From contig OZ345366.1 in the NCBI GenBank assembly GCA_977006965.1, positions 1,984,001 through 2,048,000 of the forward strand: a stretch of DNA of 64,000 bases, written 5' to 3'. Origin of the DNA: Phymatolithon calcareum. Taxonomy: Eukaryota; Rhodophyta; Florideophyceae; Hapalidiales. The position numbers were made by a program, and so were the translations under genes. The notes below the pieces were generated by a model. That model saw only the letters and a program-made list of their open reading frames with translations. It was not told the origin of the DNA and did not search any database. Positions 10,462 to 21,134 of this stretch are shown in pieces (positions within the stretch are counted from its first letter, which is position 1; every line of letters starts with the position of its first letter).

Positions 10462-10864
10462 ATTTTTCCACAGGAGAGCTACTCGCTATCGAGCAAGTTA
10501 GTAGTGCCAAGCTCATACGTTACTTCATTATACTTAGTGAAGCAGTTCCTAACCGTTGAAGTGTCGCAAATGGAGAACTCTAGACCAAACAGTTCCCTAA
10601 GTTAAGAAAAGAAAACACAGCTTCTTGAGTGTTTTGGACGAGATTTTCACGCTGAATCGATTTCTGGTACAAGGGGGGTCTCGATATACACTCCCCGAAA
10701 TTAATATAGCGCCACATGACGAAACCGTCACAGGTGCGCGCACGGCCAGAAACACGAGAAGTTACTGTTGGTCCTGTAGTGGCTTTCGCATTTCTTTACG
10801 TGCTGGTCCAGATAAGGCCCGCTTGGACTACGACAACTTTCAGTGCGCGCTAAAATGTATAATA

Positions 10865-12085
10865 TCACACTTTTTTCGCGTGCAATAATTTAGCTTAAGA
10901 AAACTTTATGCATCCACCAACCGGAACGAATGGGATTTAAGGGCCGCTGTGTGCCTTATCGCCTTCTTTACTTGCATAACTACGTACCTAGATAAGCGGT
11001 TTAAGTTACCCAGTCTTCATCCATGGGTTGCAGATTGTCTATAACTAAGGAGGAAGTGCTGGTGGAGATTTATGGGCTCCACTCTGTCGTTGTGAGCCAA
11101 AGGTCCATTGCAGATCGTGTTAAACGATCCGAAAAATCCGTATTGAACTGTCTGAAGAAGATTTCTGAACAATCTCGGCCGAGCAAGGCGTGGAAGCCCC
11201 GAAAGCTGGGTCGTCATGCTGCTCGGGCGGTCATTCGCAAGCCAAAACTGACGGCTCGTGAGCTTTGTGACATGTGCAATCTGCCCGTTGGAGTGCGTTG
11301 CGTGCAGCAGGTGCTCAATGACACCAATTACTTCGAGTTTAAGCGAATAAAACGAGCTCTAAGCCTTACCACGTGTCACACAAATGAACGTGTTAGGTGG
11401 GCCGGCATTTAACTTTGCCTCAGCCGCTCACTGTGGCCGAAAACGATATTTTCTGATCAAAAAGGATTCTGTCTGGATGCCTCAGATAGTTTCGGATACT
11501 ACTGGGCTGACAAAAAGATCCCTGAGCAGTACTTTTCCCGCTGCCAGCAAAGAGGTGGAGGCGTAATGGTTTGGGGTTGTTTTTCATGGCGCAGAAAGCC
11601 CGAGCTAGTGTTCGTACCGAACAGGATGATTGCGCAAGGGAACGTGCAGGAACTTGGGAACCATTTGGAGCCGTTTGCGGAAGCGTGGTGCTCTGGGGAC
11701 TGGCGTTTCCAGTAGGAGAAAGTGCCGGCGCACACAACGAGGTACACTGACCAGTACGTTTTCGAGGCTGGGGTCAGCGTCATGACCTGACCATCGCGTA
11801 GCCTTGATTTGAACCCCATAGAAAATCTGTGGGGCATCGTTGCGCGCGACGTTTACAAGGAATGTCGCCAGTTTGAGTGCGAGCACGACATCATCGAAGC
11901 GATCTAAGCATCTTGGGACCGTATCGGGTAGGGCATGCTTCGCAAGTTGATTTCATCGATGCCTGACAGGTGCATTGAGGACCTCGAGAAGAACAGTGGG
12001 TCTATTGGCTACTGAATGTCGTTTGTTGGTGCGATAGGCCGAGAAAGATGCCGAGTGGCGCTAAATTATTGCGAACGAAAATATC
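10865..12085 (+). pseudogene. Tc1/mariner element with broken transposase
   Basis: Inverted repeats around GCAATAATTTAGC lie at about 10881-10894 and, inverted, at 12060-12073. Between them a frame starts at ATG 11023 with a paired-type helix-turn-helix (QRSIADRVKRSEKSVLNCL) and the linker LGRHAARAVIRKPKLTARE. After a stop come DDE-domain landmarks: FSDQK, VMVWGCFSWR, VPAHTT, and DLNPIENLWG with the catalytic Glu. The second Asp (usually QQDNAPAH) reads as Glu after a stop. Multiple stops make it inactive. Confidence 0.82.
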
Positions 12086-12159
12086 AGCTCTATGCCGGTA
12101 AAATTGGTTTACTATTTGACTCCGTCGGTTCTCTCTGAATTAGAGAACTCACGGCATTG

Positions 12160-13248
12160 AAATAGACAGTTCTACATGTGGTACGACTAAAATAGTGATG
12201 CTAGGAGTCAGAATGGCTACGGGCGAGAACCGACACCATGTGGCGCTATATTAATTTCGGGAAGTATACTTGCTCGCTCGCGATGGCATGAATAAGAAGA
12301 CGAGCAACCGCACGCGACTCTCGCTGAACGAAAAGATGCTCGCTAACAACTACGATGCGACCGCCGTTATGGCTAAGTACAAGAGAAGTCGTCGGAAGGT
12401 CTCTAAAATCAAGGCTGAATCATATGCTCTGAGAAAGAAGGTCCAGGGCGGGACAGTTCTGACGACGGAGTCGAATCGAACTGCCAAGTTTCCGATTATC
12501 AGTCGCAAGGTACTGCAATTCGTCTAGCATGCCCGTGCGGTGAACATGACTGTCACACAAGCGATTTTAAGGCAGCGCGCACTAAGCCGCTTGCGCGGTG
12601 CTGGGTAAAGTCGGCAATTTTGCCGGTCGATAAAGCTGGCTGATGTAAACGAGACATTCGGTCGAATGAAGATCACCTCCAAAATGCAGAGGTCATATGG
12701 GTCGTGGAAATGTTGGGAAAACTGTCTCTCGGTGTTAGTGAAGATGATAAGCCTGGCCAAATCATCGACACATCAACAACAGAAAGTGATATCAGTCGTT
12801 CGTTCGACATAGAAGATGACTAAGATGTGAGGGACGACAATTTAGATGACGCCAAGAGAGAACTACAACGAACAGATTTTGTAGAGAAGGTCTTGGAGCC
12901 CGTACAGGAGAAAAAACTAGAAGTCGACGATCTTGCGAGATTCCTCAAAGTTCTAAACTGTACCAACCGTTCAGGCCCCTACAAGAGAAAACGCGCGCAA
13001 ACTTCCTGATGCTAGAGCCAAACTTGAGCAGTCTTTGAATATCTTCGTCGATGTCATTCGTAAGCAAAACGATAGCTGCAGCAGACAAACGCTAATCACT
13101 GATTTTGGAACAAGAATAGTGCCCTCCACCAATGTCGCAGTTACAGTAATGTAAATTTTGATTACAATTCTGTTTAGTGGTCACTTCTAAATAGTGCCAT
13201 AGGACGCCGGGTGCCATGGAGTAGCACTATTCAGAGTATCCCACTGTA
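12160..13248 (+). pseudogene. Tigger/pogo-like relic with CENP-B-type helix-turn-helix
   Basis: A frame at 12285-12527 (NRTRLSLNEKMLANNYDA, then RRKVSKIKAESYALRK) resembles the first helix-turn-helix of CENP-B/Tigger transposases, and GG and R/K-rich residues follow as expected. Acidic sequence near 12780-12960 may be its C-terminal part. The right boundary near 13247 reads, reverse complemented, CAGTGGGATACTCTGAATAG next to a TA. A looser version starts near 12166. The catalytic domain is missing. Confidence 0.45.
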
Positions 13249-13596
13249 TTAGGTTTAGAATGCGGAAATAGGAAATATGAATTAGGATTAATTTCTCTCA
13301 CACTGCTAAGGGTTTGTGCGAAAACGGAATTAAAAGTTGAGCGCATTTGAATACTTGACATTGAATCTTAATACGTTTACAATGTGCGGAAGCAAGCACG
13401 GAACACTGCAGGCAGTTGCTTCCGTATTTGGACACCGTTTCTCATTTCATTATTTTTGGACCCTTTATCAAAATCATTGCTGGGAAATGATATATGGAGC
13501 CAATCACATTAGAATTTTTTATATATGCAGTGTGAAAAGCGCACTGCAGCGAAGTCCTAGGATCTTAGGAATTAAAAACTAATCTCTCTGCAATGC

Positions 13597-13649
13597 TTAT
13601 CACAGCACGGAATATTACTATAATATAGTAATATTCCGTGCTGTGATAA
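13597..13649. repeat. Perfect 53-bp palindrome
   Basis: Two exact 26-bp arms (TTATCACAGCACGGAATATTACTATA) flank one base. It lies near the right end of the TIR element, and no mismatch is seen. Such a hairpin should be unstable in replication, so it is either young or maintained. Confidence 0.9.
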
Positions 13650-13963
13650 ATTTATAATTTTTCTTTACAGTAAGACGGCAGGCAGAAAATATGCCAAAAA
13701 ACGCACTTCGCTGAAATGCGTTAGGGAGCGGTTTGGTCTACAGCTCCCAAAATGTATATTGTTGCACTGTCAAGCCTATTGCATTCGGAGGACACGAGTG
13801 TCGACGACTTGAGTTTTCTCCTCTGCAGTTGTTTTGGACGACAAATGTAGTCATCATGACATCTGCAGTCATTCCTTTCTGTCCCTTAGGAGTAAAGAGG
13901 CTGCCAACACTGCTCTTGAATGCAAATATACATTCTGGGGAGACTGAAGGTCGACAAGTATCG

Positions 13964-14848
13964 ATATTAAGAGGATTTATGAAGAGAGTACCATGTGTCC
14001 CAGCTTGAAAAAGTCGGCAACTTTCTACTCGCAACATACTATCATCGAGAGTTGTCAATTACCTTATTCATAATTGCCTAATATCACGTCAATGGCTCGC
14101 GCCACTTCATTCTCTTCGGTAGGAGTCCATGTACGCTGCTTCAGGGTTCTGCTGAGTGTACCAATTGCCCATGCTTCTTGACTACTCAATTAGCTTCGTT
14201 GGATTCCTAGGGAAGTGACCTAAAACTCATTTTGCGCAAAGAATTCTGTATCTGCTTTCTTTCATCCTCACTGCCTGGTGCGGTAGACCCTTCTTGGAAA
14301 ATGTTATTTTTCTTCCGCGGCGTACTTCTTTTTTCTCCCAGACTCTTCGGAGGCTTGGTTGGTCTTGAGAGTCATCTGCTGTGTTTGCTTCTCGAATGCA
14401 GTCAAATGTTTCGAGTTCGAGCTCTGCCCCGGCATCATCGGTCTCTTCCTCTGCCGTGTCCAATCTTCGTCTTAACTTTGAGTTTATGTGCTGTCAGCGG
14501 AACTCTCATGGTTCTCTTTGACAAAGCTTCATTAGACTTCTCCAATGCCGCGCTTCCCACGTGCCGAACAGTGTCGTTTCCATGTCCTGTATTTGCACTT
14601 CTGCTTCGATACGAGGATTTTATCAGGTGCTCTGTGTGCAGCGTACTCATACAATGGCCTGATAAAGGCTTTGAAGAGCCTGTTGTTCTTTTCAGTGCTT
14701 TGCCTCTCCTTGTCATGCCTAGGGAGCTCATGAGCCGCACTTTGGCGCTTGCGCTTTTGAATCGCTCCAGAAGCTTGCCGTCATGAATTCCGTTCTTATC
14801 ATTAGACGTACCGAGGTATTCTGCCGTGCGCCTTATTTGGACTTCCTC
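13964..14848 (-). mobile_element. 5'-truncated LINE fragment with 15-bp target-site duplication
   Basis: An 885-bp block absent from unit 2 is bordered by exact 15-bp repeats GGTCGACAAGTATCG (13949-13963, 14849-14863). On the minus strand a frame (14857-14435) begins EVQIRRTAEYLG, then DGKLLERFKSASAKVRLMSSLGM. This pattern matches the region C-terminal to the catalytic core in non-LTR reverse transcriptases (YLG, then a basic helix). The 5' part is missing, as usual for LINE insertions. The 3' end has no poly-A. The alternative, deletion in unit 2 between chance repeats, is less likely given the RT-like content. Confidence 0.6.
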
Positions 14849-16385
14849 GGTCGACAAGTATCGGGCATGTCATATTTTTTCGATGAGTTGCTCGCCCGGC
14901 CCTTCAGAATACCTTCGCTGCGTCATGTGCTGCTGACGCTTCCCAAGAGCCAGCTAACAACCACGAAATTTTCCAGAAGAGATTGATGACCCTTCTGAAC
15001 TATAGCCGCAATTGTCGATTTTCTGCGGATGCATCACATATAATGTGCCTTTCACCGAAGTATGCGGGCAAAAAACAGCTCAAAACGGCTATACCGTGGA
15101 CTATCTCCCCTTCAAAATCTCTTTGGCACAGAACGCTTTCTGTGTTCATTCATGGCATCGACAGAATCTTGACCAAGCGACCAGCGGTACTGCGCAGACT
15201 ACATGTCCCCTTTTTCACTTGGTTGCATGCTGAATGAAAACCACTGAAGGTACTCGGCGAACGGTATCGCAGTTTTTGAAGAAGAAGGGCCGGGGAGATA
15301 CTTTTTGGGCCTGGTAGACTTCGAGAAAGCGTTCTCACCGCCAAACTGAACCCTTGCCATTAGGAATAGTATTTCCAATAGTTTAATTCGTCCCATTCTT
15401 CTCAGCTTTGCGGATGTCCACGCCGCAAGTTTTCGACGGTAAATTTAAGGAAACATAGTCATCACGCAATCGAACTTCGTATGATTTCTAATACTACCAT
15501 TTTCGGATACGAAGTCTCCGTTTAAAGTGCGAAGTTTCCAGAACTGAGGACTATCGTCCCTCACACGGACATAGAGCTTTCCGATTCTACCATGGAACCC
15601 CATGAGCGCCAGTATTGGGCACGCAGTCGGGAGTAATGACATCAAGTTCCCGGTGCGATAGCTGGTCACAAGGGCCCTGCAAGACGAAGATGAGAGAGCG
15701 CGGAAGAGGGAGTTTAAAGCTTCTGAAGGTTGTATCGAAGCTTTTTGCCCTTGTGAGGAGCATCTGATCGCAACTGTGGACGATAATAGGCGTTTCGCTA
15801 TGAAGATTGACGAAGATGAGCACTACAAGCAGGCCTGGGCGGCTTCGCCGATGTTGGCGCGGTTCAAGCTGCAGAACTTCTGAAATGTCATCTTCAGCGT
15901 TACGTGCCTTAATAATGACAATATTGACTGTCTTAATCTTAGTCTTCTTCAAAGGATGACGAATCAGGACCCATTTCACGCAAAGTGACATGCACGTGCG
16001 TCCATTGATTTTTCCATGAGTACCTTCTGAACCATACTACGCAGCTTTTTTGACTGCTATCAGGCTCCAATAGTATGGAGTAGTCTGCAAGACCGGTCAC
16101 CGACGCTGTCTTGGTGTGTGCAGATGTGCCGACCGCACAAAGCAGGTCTTTTCTCGCGGAATGGAAGTAAGGTCTGGTACTTCTGAGTGACGAACATATT
16201 TTCGTTGCTAGCACCGAACGAAGCGACTTTAAGGTAGTACTGTGGATATTCCTCGCCCAGAAGATAAGCCGGCTTTACGAATATGGTGTGAGCGAGATGT
16301 TTTGAATTTTGATCTAAGAATTGTTTCGAGCTTTTATATCGCCTCTCAACTGAGGGGGTACGTCAAATAGACACTAGTGTCTATG

Positions 16386-17259
16386 CAGTGCTCGCCCCAA
16401 TTACATTGTAACGTATTTTTCTATCAATTACAATGCACAATAGCGGCTTACGTTCTATATTCGGATCAAAACGTACTGATGGACCTTGTGAGTGTGCAAT
16501 GGCGCATTCCAATACGTTGAGTTCAACAATACGTAGATTAAAATAGATATCACGCTAGTTCTCGCCGAACCTCTGAAGTCAAAAATGGACGACACCGGCT
16601 GACTATTCATGACGACAAATCTCATGTACCCATACATTGACTTATCGTAGTCTGAAAGCGCATGAATAGAAAATCGTGACAGAATAGTACCTCCTCGGCG
16701 CTGACTCTCGGTGCGTGCCTCGATGAACAAACTCTTGAGAACAGAGTCTTGATCTGAGCGAGGTCGACCTTTAGTATAGCATGAGCGCAGGTGTTGGTAA
16801 GGATTGTGGTACCCAGACTTGTCCAGAAACTTGAAAAGAGGGTTGATACAGCCGGGCATAGCACAGCGGTACTTGATATATGCTTTCGTGAGCGAGCGTC
16901 TGCTTGTACTGTCGTGGACAAGTTGAGTTTCGCGGTCGACAAAGGTCATCAGCGAGGACACTATGCCCTTGGGGTAGGGTTCGGTGAGGAGGAGTTCATT
17001 GTGGGCTGTGAAAGTTGTAGGGGCCGGCGGCGTGCAACGCCGAATTTCTGACCAGGTTAGCTTGCTCCTTCGATTGAGAAGATAAGCGAAATGTTATATG
17101 AATCAAGCGCTCTGAGTGCGAAACTTAAGCCGTTGTGCTGTACATTACAATTGCGCATCAAGCCCAATATGTACTGCAATACGACCGACACGCTACAATG
17201 TTTTTTCCTATTGTACATTGCAATTAATTGCAGTACAAATGTATTGGGGCTGACCCCGG
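16386..17259 (-). mobile_element. hAT element, deletion derivative
   Basis: The block is flanked by TGTCTATG at 16378-16385 and 17260-17267 (8 bp, or 9 with the preceding G). The ends carry inverted repeats: CAGTGCTCGCCCCAAT on the left, and CGGGGTCAGCCCCAAT on the right when reverse complemented. A minus-strand frame (16961-16455, 168 aa) has a BED-like pattern (YRCAMPGC, later H and C) followed by SDYDKSMYGYMRFVV, like the start of hAT transposases. The DDE and dimerisation domains are absent. Confidence 0.65.
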
Positions 17260-17301
17260 TGTCTATGTGATGAACTCCCTCAATTGAGAGAATTAACAAT
17301 A

Positions 17302-17505
17302 ACTTTCCGATATTCAAAAAGGGATACTGGAAATGCCCAAAGAAAATGTCCGAAATGAACTACTTAAATGAGAATGTAAGCGAAGGATTGTAGCGCAACG
17401 AAAAGTCTCTCGGGTGCAATGATAACGAAAAGTCTCTCGGGTGCAATGATAATTGATTAAGGGAGCTTCAATAAAACAGAAATCCATCCATCCATCCATC
17501 CACAT
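17302..17505 (+). mobile_element. Retroposon copy with (ATCC)n tail
   Basis: It matches the inverted copy at 20890-21070 from ACTTTCCGATATTC onward, with an internal 26-bp tandem duplication (AACGAAAAGTCTCTC repeated), and ends in five ATCC repeats. Flanks TTAACAAT and AAACAAT are a weak candidate target duplication. Confidence 0.55.
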
Positions 17506-17528
17506 CAAAATAAACAATCGAATTTAAG

Positions 17529-17568
17529 CTTCCAACTTATTTTTCCCGCGGGAAAAATAAGTTGGAAG
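17529..17568. repeat. Perfect 40-bp palindrome with E2F-like centre
   Basis: The 20-bp arms (CTTCCAACTTATTTTTCCCG) are exact reverse complements. The centre TTTCCCGCGGGAAA contains two overlapping E2F-type sites. No gene start is adjacent, so a promoter role is only a guess. Confidence 0.85.
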
Positions 17569-17688
17569 ATGCGCGCATCAGGTTTTATAGGTTGAAGGTT
17601 GACCGGGTTGGGAAGATGATCTGGCCAATAGAACTCAGTTTGAATGAAAGTGATTGGAGCGGAGAAAATGCTCAATTCCAGGTGAACT

Positions 17689-17740
17689 GAAGCTGGACCG
17701 ATAAATATTTAATATATTAAATATTTATCGGTCCAGCTTC
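17689..17740. repeat. Perfect 52-bp palindrome
   Basis: It is an exact palindrome starting GAAGCTGGACCG with an AT-rich centre, 120 bp from the previous one. Confidence 0.9.
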
Positions 17741-17879
17741 ACATTTTCTTACGTCAGTTTCGTGAACGCAGCTCGTGTTTTCCCGCGTCTACAGTACAAA
17801 AACACTTTCTCCCATACACAGGTACCAGGCGCGGAATGCATCGCTCTTTCTCCAGTTTAACTCTGCATCCCGTTAAATC

Positions 17880-17989
17880 AAATCTTCAAATTGTATTTAG
17901 AGCCATGCTGAATTCGTACTTCCACTGTATGCAGTTCACTTCACTGCATGCGAATTTGGCATGGCTCTAAAATAAAATTTGAAGATTTT
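17880..17989. mobile_element. Small foldback element
   Basis: The arms at 17880-17916 and 17951-17989 are imperfect reverse complements. They contain the same motif (ATGGCTCTAAAATAAAA, then TTGAAGATTT) as the inverted repeats at 2015-2381, 23935-24309 and near 24475, so all belong to one MITE family. Confidence 0.6.
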
Positions 17990-18706
17990 ATTTTGGAGCC
18001 TTGCAGTGTTCGCACTTGAACTGGATGAAGAGCGATCCATTCGGCGTCTCGTACCGAGGGGGGGGCAAAATTATACGTTCTTATTTTGCAAGCCCTCAAC
18101 GCTAGCGCACGCCGACAACAGAGCAGCTTGGGTCCCGGTAACTACCCTGTTTAACAATTATGTTCCATAATCACAATTGCTTCACTCATCTCCAATCTCC
18201 AACTCTATTATCCATTTTTCTTCGTATTAAGCTTTGCCTAGTAGGCAGCAAACCATGGCAGCGCAAAATCTCTCTGTATCCTATCGCCAATTTCTACTGC
18301 AGTCATCGTCCTTCAAAGGAAAACTCTAGCTGGAAATCCATTCAGGAATTACCTCTCAGCTATTATGAAGGTAATGCCTGTCACAAGAAGGGTCCCGGAA
18401 GACGAAAAACAAGGCGAGAGTGACCTTCGAAACGCCGCGAGAACGCACATCACCTAACAGATACAAGTCCATCCTTTCCTTGATTTAACCCCTTTTCATA
18501 AGGCTTCTTTCTTTCTTTATTGCGAGAGTGCGCACAATGTGCTACTTGGTAAGCGGTATGCTCTACCCTACCCTACGACTATTTTTTTACGACAGATGTC
18601 GCGTGAAGAGGTAGCCATTTTGCTACTCAGAAGTCTGCTCTTCATTAATTTGCTTGGGCGCAAATTTCTTAACCCACCCCGACACTATGATATGGAGCGA
18701 CCTGTC

Positions 18707-20376
18707 TCATCGCTCTGGTCTCTGCTTCAACGCCCGCATCTCCCGCACAAGCCGTTCCAAATTCTGCAAGTGTTCTTCCTCCAGTAGCGCCGGAGTCAAC
18801 CTCAGCAATGTGAACCCATGCGCCAAAGCGTTTGTCCACTTGAAAGCTCGGACGATCTGTGCGTACGCCTCCCAGTCATACCGCTCTAGCGCGTTTTCCC
18901 CAGCAACCATAACGCCTTCCCTTGCCGCAACTCGGAATACTTCCCGCACCAGTTGCTTCGGTCCACATCTGGCTTTCAGAAATGGTTGCTTAACAGTTTT
19001 CATTTCAAGGCATGTGAAATCGAATACGACTGAGTGCTTCTTAAACAGTTTAGCCGCCTCATAAAAATTAAAGTCGCGCGACACATAGTACCCTGCCGTG
19101 GACTCTGCCGGCCGCGATGTGGTAAAGTACCACCAATGAATCCCGCTGATTTTCACGGCAAGGGCCACGGAACTTTCCCCTTTTCCCACGACTTTCCGTA
19201 CGTTGCTCAGCATGTCGTCACAGTGACGCAACAATACACGCGAATACCACTCCTGGAAGAATTTGCCATAATCAGACTTGAAACCTCTTGTGAAAAAGGA
19301 TGTCGCAAACGGCGTATCGTTGTAGCTCCCTGCTCCGTCTGGGGGTACACTCCACTTTCCTGCACTTTCGGATGCGGCGGGATTAGTACATTCACTTGCA
19401 CGTTTGGCCAAACTGCTCAGAAGATGGGGGTCGTAACTTTGAAATTCTCCAATGCTCGGAAATTTCCACTTGCCGGGGCTCATCGGATAGCTGGGATACC
19501 GCAATTCTCCACACGGACCAACACCAACCTGCAACTCTGTTATTACGCTTTCGAGATAATCGTTCCCTCCACTGGACATGTAGGAGCAAAACGCTTCGAT
19601 GAAATCCGCGTAAGCTTCCATTGGCGATCGCAGTTTTGGGGCCTGTGCAGCATCGCGTTCAGAAGTTTGCGCAGCGGTTTCCAATGGCGTGCTCGCCGTT
19701 GCCGATTGCAAAGGCTCAATCCCACTCTCGTTTCCAGTGACCACAGGCGTTTCGGTATTCTCACTTTCCGAAACATGACTCTTCAGTCCCGGTGTCTTGG
19801 AATCATCAGGAATTGTCGTCGGAGATTGCTGCTCCTTCCCTTGCTTCTCCTCTTGAACAACGGCGGACGAAGTCGTCACAGGCACATTTTCGGCAATCAT
19901 CGCACCAGGAAGAAATGCATGATGGTCCGTTCCAAAGCTGAGATACTCCCGATTGAGCTCAGTGACCTTCGCAATTGCCTCCGTCCGATCTCTAAACCAA
20001 GCGTCATGTTCATCAGCCGCGCTACCAACCCACTCCGGGAGCGGAATGTTAACGTAGTTGCCGACATTTCCAGCGCAAGCATGGAAGCACATTGTCGCTT
20101 GCATTTTCAGATCGAATTTCTTGCAAGTTTCTGCTAGCCTGCCGTACAATGCAAAGTCGTACACACGTAGCTAAGGCTCACAAATCCCCCTCTCCCACAC
20201 ATCGACCATGACACCATGCACGCCGGGGCATGCGGCATCATGACAAACACTGGGATCCCATCGGTTGGCCGGTTCTTCGACTTGAAGAGTTTTGCATCTG
20301 GAAATGCTCGAGCCAGTGCGAGAAGGGTGTCGAACGCGACCGCGCGCAGCGGCCACAGCAACGGTGGAACCCACAT
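18707..20376 (-). pseudogene. Beta-amylase pseudogene (unit 1 copy)
   Basis: It matches the intact gene at 36941-38677 almost base for base; a 240-bp sample shows about 97% identity including silent sites. It is inactivated near the 5' end. A 67-bp deletion at about 20228 removes the ENPRIPAAE region and shifts the frame, and a TAG sits at about 20172 where the intact copy has GAGC-encoded Pro-Glu-Pro. One Glu codon is also missing at about 19060. The remaining 485-codon frame still carries both catalytic-type Glu motifs. The flanks are only about 82% identical to unit 2, so the coding part was probably homogenised by gene conversion or kept under selection until recently. Confidence 0.9.
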
Positions 20377-20545
20377 CTCGTGAGCTTCGGTCGGGCGATG
20401 GTCGAGATGCAGAGGGGGCTCAAGGGCTCTGTAATCAGCATTGGTCAACAGGAAGCAAATTGACCAGTCAAGTGAGTAAAATTTCCCGTTAGTCCAAGTG
20501 CCGGTAGGTGGTTGGCTGATCTCAGCAATAGTTGGATTCATGATG

Positions 20546-21102
20546 GATTGGATTGGATTTCTGAGGATCAAAATTCAGGAACATGCTCGCAAAAGCCGCT
20601 CAAATTTGCAAAATAAGCTTCGACAGAGTAGATTAGCACTGAGGTGAGGGATCAAGGCGGAAACACGTAAGCAAGAACCAAGGTTGGTCTTTTCCCGCAA
20701 ATAATCAAGAATCAAAGAAAAGCATGAATCAAAGAAGAGAGAATCAGTAAGGATGAATCAAAAAGCAAGACCAAGAGCCAAGAGCCAATAAGAAAAAGAA
20801 TCGGCGATAAAGTAGATAAGCAAGAAAGGTGCAGACTTGCCTTCCATTGGGACACATGGTATCTTCTAAATAAAATCCACTTAATTACGATTGGATTTCT
20901 GTTTAATTGAAGCTCCCTTTGTCAATTATCATTGCACCTGAGAGACTTTTCGTTGCGCTACAATCCTTCGCTTACGTTCTCATTTAAGTAGTTGATTTCG
21001 GACATTTTCTTTGGGCAGTATCAACTGCCATTCCCTGCATCTCTTTTTGAATATCGGAAAGTCGTTGTTTGGGCATTAAGTTTGAAATATTCTTGACAGC
21101 TC
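20546..21102 (-). mobile_element. 557-bp retroposed insertion with 12-bp target-site duplication
   Basis: Exact copies of GGATTCATGATG border it (20534-20545, 21103-21114); unit 2 has one copy near 38850. On the minus strand it starts near the SINE-like ACTTTCCGATATTC block, contains one internal AATCCAATC tail (about 20890), and ends in a second AGAAATCCAATCCAATCC tail at 20546. No open frame is convincing. It is the longest member of the ATCCA-tailed family. Confidence 0.8.
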
Positions 21103-21134
21103 GGATTCATGATGCACTCACGGAAATTGTGTGA

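Larger units (their letters stand above)
10573..13749. mobile_element. TIR DNA transposon with 5-bp duplication, containing nested relics
   Basis: In unit 2 GTCGCAAATGTATATTG is continuous; in unit 1 3.2 kb lies between two copies of AAATG (10568-10572, 13750-13754). The ends are inverted repeats of about 29 bp. The left end reads GGAGAACTCTAGACCAAAC and the right end, reverse complemented, TGGGAGCTGTAGACCAAAC, with about six mismatches in total. The superfamily is uncertain: a 5-bp duplication excludes Tc1 (TA) and hAT (8 bp). It contains a Tc1 relic, a CENP-B-type fragment and a perfect 53-bp palindrome. Confidence 0.75.
4700..16377. mobile_element. Old TIR-like repeat element, unit 1 copy (interrupted by later insertions)
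   Basis: The left end CTAGTGTCTATTTGACG at 4700 is repeated in inverse orientation at 16377, and both ends continue into CCCTCA-type sequence. Unit 2 has the same pair at 27274 and 36467. Without the copia, TIR and LINE insertions the core is about 2-3 kb. It holds many short frames that are alike in both units (for example minus-strand TLNGDFVSENG near 15500 and 28360), but no family could be named. No clear target duplication is seen. It could instead be two unrelated copies of one short repeat. Confidence 0.4.
255..21134. repeat. Tandem segmental duplication, unit 1
   Basis: Unit 1 begins in the panB leader (GTTATTCAGAAAACGACGAG at 255) and ends just after the beta-amylase upstream region (CGGAAATTGTGTGA at 21134). 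The next bases, from 21135, restart the same order. Shared blocks with unit 2 include 255-880/21135-21784, 882-1645/21785-22539, 1740-4735/23733-27310, 13750-16377/27431-28788 plus 36023-36467, and 18280-20545/36520-38855. By eye, identity is about 80-90% in non-coding parts and 94-97% in coding parts. Unit 1 is longer through private insertions: SINE, solo LTR, copia, TIR element, LINE fragment, hAT, 557-bp retroposon. It also carries private deletions near 3345 (about 420 bp) and 4590 (about 470 bp), both at short microhomologies. Confidence 0.9.

Noticed and set aside
14435-14786. Plus-strand frame of 184 codons over the LINE fragment
   Set aside because: It is hydrophobic, Leu/Ser/Cys-rich translation typical of an antisense read. 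The minus strand shows RT-like features.
19034-20137. Long plus-strand frames (367 and 338 codons) opposite the two beta-amylase copies
   Set aside because: They are antisense shadows. The minus strand has a full set of GH14 motifs and the plus-strand products show no domain.
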